Positions 59,004-64,000 of a stretch of 64,000 nucleotides of DNA are shown one piece after another. The stretch comes from Punctularia strigosozonata HHB-11173 SS5. Taxonomy: Eukaryota > Basidiomycota > Agaricomycetes > Corticiales > Punctulariaceae. Each line of letters begins with the position of its first letter. Position 1 is the stretch's first letter. The DNA lies in NCBI RefSeq assembly GCF_000264995.1, contig NW_006767436.1, forward strand, positions 595,414 to 659,413. Direction: 5' to 3'. The notes below the pieces were generated by a model, which had not been told where the DNA came from, searched no databases, and saw only the letters and a program-made list of their open reading frames with translations. The position numbers and the translations under genes were made by a program.

Positions 59004-59703
59004 GCCCCCGCGACCTGAACGTCTAGAAACCGGGCTCAAGGGAGTCGCGCCGAGTGAGTGAGCTCGGGGTAATCAGAGTCAACGCATAAGGGTGCTGTCG
59101 CTGCCGTGGCGCAGTAGTGCCCCTGCGAGGCGCAGCTGTGCCCTGATGCTTTCAGGGGTTTGCTGCTCAATTCATCCTACTATGTAATCAGAAATCGCGG
59201 CCTTTTGAATCCTTTGTCGTGCTGTCGAATAGATATACTGTAGTTTTACGACCTTAAGTTCGGTCCGCCTCCTGGGGGACAGGGGACAGCTGCAAATTCG
59301 GGGCCGTGGGAAGCTCGCAAACTGACTAGAGTCAGTTTAGAATATTCACACAGCAAGAAATTGCCTGAGCTTGCTCAGGTATCTCCCACAGTAATACTAA
59401 GAAATAGAATTTTCACGATCACGGGAAATTAGGTTCAGTTCGGGCTGCCAGGGGACAGGGGACGAACCTAAGGTCGTAAAACTACAGTATATAACGATCA
59501 ATTCCTTGTCAATCCTCTGAAGCGACAATTGCAATTTATAATTCATCTTCCTGCCATAGCCGGGCTTGCCAATGCAAGAGTCATCGGGTCGTCTAGTATC
59601 TAAGAAGCATATCCGGGATCACGGACAACAGTGAGCGTACATTGCATGTGCCATACAACAACAAATAGAAGATCGAAAGATAATAAAAAGGAACATCCAA
59701 GCT
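59004..59703. other. intergenic containing a MITE
   Basis: About 700 bases between the VPS24 start and the stop of the Zn2Cys6 regulator, both minus strand. It contains the inverted-repeat element at 59238-59487. Outside it I see nothing specific. Confidence 0.6.
59238..59487. mobile_element. MITE, Tc1/mariner-like (TA target), 250 bases
   Basis: Ends are inverted repeats of about 26 bases: CTGTAGTTTTACGACCTTA at the left and its exact complement at the right, followed by a single mismatch and further matching. TA flanks both ends (59236-59237 and 59488-59489), fitting a TA target duplication. No coding capacity. Inside are two perfect palindromes (59319-59338 and 59364-59379) and a short direct motif GGGGACAGGGGAC at both ends. 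No related transposase is in the window. Confidence 0.8.
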
Positions 59704-62700
59704 TCAAGATTGTTTGATTTGGTTCACCAACGCCTCCCAGTAGCCCCAATCTGAGCCATCAAAGCCAGTGATGGGTTCACTGGGCTGCAAGGGAGGATTC
59801 GGGAGCCAAGTAGGGTAGTCTACACCTGGCCAGGACACCCCGCTCATGCCCATGGCGACCTCGCCCGCCGCGCCGTTCACGGTGTTCACCCAATGGTCGA
59901 GGAGAGACTGCGCCGCGGACGATTCGTCGTCACCTCCGGGGCTACCTGTATTGGATGGGGAGTGATATGCATCAGACAGCATCGGCTGCGCCTGTAGGCG
60001 GCGAATGGTGGGCGAATGTGCGCTTCCCGGTGCGGCGTACACGGCGTGACCGTTGGGGTATGGAGTCGCAGGAGTCATCTGTGGCGTCGTCACCGACGAC
60101 GACGTGTCGAGCGCCAACGGCGTAAAAGCGGCGCGCGATGGTTGTGGGGGAGCGGTACTGGACGGACGCGAGCGAAGTTCGAGTAGAAGCTGCGCATCAG
60201 TCGCAGAACCTCCAAGGGCTGGATCGACGGGAATGGTGGAGGCATCCTCGCGAGGGTCCTCGGTCGATTTCGTCTTCAAAAACTCGATGATCTTGATCTC
60301 TCGGCGGGTCGTCTCATCCAGCTCGTCTCGATTCTCGTGGTCCTTGAGGAACCCATCGAGGATAGAGTGCATCTCAGGCGCGTCTATTCCGTTCGGTTCG
60401 AGCACCAAGTAAATCCCGCTGATCATCGCAGTCTGAAATTCTCGATACGCGTTGCTGTGCGGATCGTTCGTTCCCTGTGGTCTGGAAGCGCGGAAGGCCT
60501 GGCGCACGCGGAAGTCTTTCTTCGCGCTCTCAAAGCACGCCTTTCGAGAACGGGCGTAACGGTCAGAACCGAGCTTGCGTAGCAAGTATGGTCGATGTAG
60601 GCTGATTCTGACAAAGAGTATCTCGGTGATGAGGAGGTATCGGTGGACGGGTATGTAGGGTAGCGTTTCGTCAAGGGAGGTATCGGGGTCCAAGGAATAG
60701 TGGGGAGGGAGCGTGCTGATGAAGTGCAGTAGCTCATCGTCGAGGGTTAGGACGTCGGAATAGTGACTGCGGGTGCGAACCTGCTGGAAATGGTGCACCA
60801 TGCGGCCAATGATTGCGGCGAGAGCGTGTCTGAGGATCACGAATGTCGTGCTGGTTGGATGCGACAAGGGAGGCGGTTTCTGTATCTGGGCAATGGAGAA
60901 GTCGTCTTCGACATTCGATGGAGGTAGCGTCGACGTATAGTCGTCTTGGATCGCGTTCGGCCTTCCAAGAACGAGGGCGTAGCTACGGTCTGCATGATAG
61001 AGATATGCCCTACATCCCGATATCAGCGCATTCGGGGGTGCATTCCCTGATAGTATGACTTACCATATGCGTCGCCGATATTCCACTTGAACCGGATCGA
61101 TGTTCTTCGAATCGCTTAGCATGACGAAACGAGATGCACCGACTCGCTTACCATGGACCCGCTATCCCTATGGAGACCAAGCGCTTGTGCAGTCCGAACA
61201 GCAGCTCCAAGTTGGCTCCAGCATTCAGTTATACGTCTATCGAAGGTGAGAAAGCGTGTGCTCTAGGTGAAGAGCAGGCGTCAATGCCTATGACCTGCAA
61301 CAGTGGGAACAGGCGCACCAAAAGCCGAACGAGGATGACCTCTAGGCTATCCGGCTGTACAGCAACTGCGATGAGGAGCGAACGACGAGATGACCAGTAA
61401 AAACGTTGGGAGGTAATCCGTCTCGTTCTAGCGTCGCCGGCGACAGACTCCGGGGCAAGTCGCACGGCAATTGCGAGAATGACGAACAGAAGGGGAAGAA
61501 ATTTGACATCGGTGGGTTTGACATTCGGGGCGTTTGAACACAACGAAACATAGGATGCTCTGAAATCGCGTTGTAGAAGTGGATATCGCGTCCAATTTCT
61601 TTTACGGAGATAATTGAGTCAAGATACATCCTGTACACATCAATACACTCACATGGACTGGAAGTAGGTGTCGATCAAGAGATCCATGTATCTCTGCTGC
61701 GGCAATTCATGTAAAAGCTCATTGACCCTGTCCGGAGAAACCCCATAGTCCTCCACCAAAACTCTCATATTGTCCGCTGCTGATCGCTCCGAATTCTGTC
61801 GGAACATGTCGATATTAAGCTGATTTCCGGCTCGCTTCAAATCACCTTCGCGCGCCGGACTAGAGGTCTGTCCTCCTTGAAGAGGTATGTCGGCTGGAAC
61901 GTCGCTAGAGGGCGGATAAGGGTTTTTGCGTTCAGACGAGTCCAGCGGTTTGCTCGGTCCCGGGGCTGATGCGACGGCGTTTTGAAGCTTCATCGGGTAC
62001 GCGTTCGTCAGCGCCGCCTGTCCCAGGTAAGCCCTCGGAAGCACTGTACCTGCTCGAGAACAGATGCGGGAGCAACGCTTCCAGAGACGCTCTCCCCGTA
62101 CCACTGGCCACTCTGAAATGTACCACCAGCAGCATCCTGCTCCTCGTTTTGTGATTGGGAGTCATCCTCGGCGCCCATAGAGGTTGAACTGTAGTGATCC
62201 ATGCCACTGGTCTGTTCAATAGGTGTCGCCGGAGTCGTACTTGTCTCTGAGGACATGGCCAAATGAGGGAATGCCATTTCAACGATGTTTTCGAGTCGCG
62301 CCACCCTTGCATGGAGGTCCTGGTCGGACTTGCCAGGGGTATACGCCTTGCATAGTTCGGGCACCTTACGTGCGAGGCACTATAACAGCACCGTAAGCGA
62401 GAGGGATCCAAATTGCGCATTGCCTTACGTGCGAGCATGGTATCTGCCTGTCGCACTGGGTTGGGTGCGTTAGGGGCAAGAGTGGCGATTCCACATGTAT
62501 TGCGTACCTTCTGCTTGCGCCTATGACATTCGCCACACGAGTAGCTATGCAGCACAATGAGCGCTACGAGACATCGCACTGCTGAACAAGCCCTGACCTG
62601 ACTCTTGTCCGAGGCTTTTTCGGCGCAGTAGACGTGCTTGCGCCGCCAGGTCTCCTGGGCGGATCGTCCTCCATCTTCTGGCGTTTGGCTGGCGGGGGAG

Positions 62701-62743
62701 CAGAGATAGAGGGAACAGGTGACTGTACTGTTGATTTGACCAT
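59704..62743 (-). CDS. Zn2Cys6 fungal transcription factor
   Basis: A binuclear zinc-cluster regulator. The N-terminus MVKSTVQSPVPSISAPPPAK and a basic KKPRTRVRS lead into CGECHRRKQKCDRQIPCSHC then VARKVPELC, giving six cysteines (C-x2-C-x6-C-x5-C-x2-C-x8-C). A coiled linker (DQDLHARVARLENIVEMAFP) follows, then acidic and Ser/Thr-rich stretches, then the fungal-specific transcription factor region with LHELPQQRYMDLLIDTYFQS, ILRHALAAIIGRMVHHFQQV and VHRYLLITEILFVRISLHRP then YLLRK. The last 200 residues are Pro/Ser/Gln-rich, ending DWGYWEALVNQIKQS, perhaps an activation region. Several introns; not all edges fixed, and the middle part (61000-61700) was read only partly. Target genes unknown. 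Confidence 0.85.
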
Positions 62744-64000
62744 GTAGCGCAGTCTTAGAGCTGCAAGAGAACAACGGGCGAAGGAATACCGCGACCGGCG
62801 GAGGTGCGCGATAAGTTATGCCTTGGACTTGTGCAATGCAGCAACGTGGGAAACTTTCAACACTGGCCCTTCTCCCGGCGCCCCCCGCTTGGCGGTACTT
62901 ATTTCTGACTCACCCCTTGCCATGGGAGGTTGCGACAGTTAATCGAGTCAGATCCTCAGGGAACGAACAGCGGACGCGCTAAATGTATATAAGTTACCAT
63001 GAGTGGGTGTGGGTTCTGTATAACTCCATGTACATAAGGACGGGCTGTCGTCACACCATCGTTTCATCATCCCACAGGGAGCAGCTAAGAAATCGCTTGC
63101 TGCCTTCTTTCACGAGCAATCTCTCGACCGCACATTTGACGCCTGAAATTGCACATGCAAGATTGTGATTATGATAACATCGTTCTCCGGCGAACGATTA
63201 CACTTCTTCATGATGCGAAGAATCTCAGAAGGTTCAAGTACATGGTGGTATCTAACTTTCTTCAATGTATTTTCCGCGTATTCCTATGTTCCGATGATCG
63301 ATTGTCTCAGGGGGATAAGAGGATCAAATTGCCAGCGACCTACATACCAATACTGTGGGTGCCATTCTCGCTATGTGCTCATACACACTGGGCAATGAAT
63401 GAAACCAGAAAGGATACTTAGTCAGATCTGGAATCAGTACTCTATATCAGAGTTTCAGCAGGTTTGCCTATCCCGTATCATCACGGAAAATTCTGCACTA
63501 CCTGACACGATTCGTTTGCTGAGACAGCCGTCTAGGCATTGTCTGTGCGTCTCCCCATGAACGCGAGTCATTTATCGGATACTGTTCTACCAGTTACTTT
63601 GGCGCATTAAGAGCTGTATGAGTCTCCTGCCAACGTCCTGAAGCGTCTACAAATTGTTATGTGGAGCATAGTCTGCTATAGCAGGCAATGGCCGACAATT
63701 GCACGCTCAAATGGCAGCCCTGCATACCTTATGCAGAACCATTATTGGCCTAATATGTGGTAACACTGCCGCGGTCGAATATGAATGGAGCATCTGATCT
63801 CACGGCTGCCCATTTTGACGATAAGTATGTATATTCTAGTTTCTGCTCGAGGGAAATCTATGAGTCCGCGAAAGAAAATCGATCTCGAATCGACCTGATT
63901 TGCTGTTCCTCCGGTGCATAACACGAGCTTCCTACCGGAAGACGGACAATCGCACTCCGACAACAGCCGTTCCCGATACTTACGAGAAATCTTGCTTTTC
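62744..64000. other. right-end intergenic, no gene recognised
   Basis: About 1.25 kb. It holds the promoter of the zinc-cluster gene at its left end. Frames are short; one minus-strand frame at 63742..63963 has no recognisable motif. A gene could enter from the right edge, but I cannot support it. Confidence 0.4.

Overview
The window looks like nuclear DNA of a filamentous basidiomycete, most likely an Agaricomycete. Genes are packed on both strands and cut by many short introns (about 50-70 bases). Lysine is made by the fungal aminoadipate route (homoisocitrate dehydrogenase). There are fungal-type secreted proteins (GH125, GH128, M28 aminopeptidase, GPI-anchored mucin-like proteins), a DUF6593-type protein, a Zn2Cys6 regulator and a long non-LTR retrotransposon (LINE). 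All identifications come from reading translations and splice signals by eye; no database was searched.

Layout. 1-6300: mitochondrial 5-aminolevulinate synthase (5' part only, runs off the left edge), mitochondrial acetylornithine aminotransferase, a lysine-rich WKF-domain protein and the Golgi GTPase ARL1. 6781-8919: a GPI-anchored protein with two copies of a four-cysteine module, and a small orphan gene. 9282-16635, all on the minus strand: an Inn1/Fic1-like C2 cytokinesis protein, the meiotic recombinase DMC1 (17 exons) and a GH125 exo-mannosidase (13 exons, one of 8 bases). 16998-25668: an 8.7-kb LINE on the minus strand with open ORF1, an additional middle ORF and ORF2, a poly-A tail and an 11-base target-site duplication. 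25850-33247: a paralogue of the GPI protein, a Cdt2/DTL-like WD40 protein, homoisocitrate dehydrogenase and a large disordered protein. 33248-36507: a gene-poor stretch with a small tandem repeat. 36508-46597: secreted M28 aminopeptidase, mitochondrial ribosomal protein uL11m, a DUF6593-type protein, an AhpD-like protein with a possible peroxisomal C-terminus, a GH128 glucanase and a two-RRM protein. 47084-59003: a GPATCH11-like G-patch protein, a serine-rich orphan, CTNNBL1, UTP15, TCTP, NAD-isocitrate dehydrogenase and the ESCRT-III subunit VPS24. 59238-59487: a small MITE. 59704-62743: a Zn2Cys6 transcription factor. The last 1.2 kb shows no gene.

Most genes are unrelated housekeeping functions, not a cluster. 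Themes that recur are mitochondrial amino-acid and haem metabolism (HEM1, ARG8, LYS12, IDH2, uL11m), cell division and meiosis (Inn1-like, DMC1, Cdt2-like), wall and secreted functions (GPI proteins, GH125, GH128, M28), and RNA or ribosome biogenesis (UTP15, CTNNBL1, G-patch and RRM proteins). Several gene pairs are divergent with 130-330 bases between start codons.

The most unusual items are the LINE with an apparently catalytically dead RNase H-like domain and an extra ORF, the repeated cysteine module shared by two GPI-anchored proteins, an 8-base microexon in the GH125 gene, several GC-AG introns (three in DMC1), and a MITE with nested palindromes.
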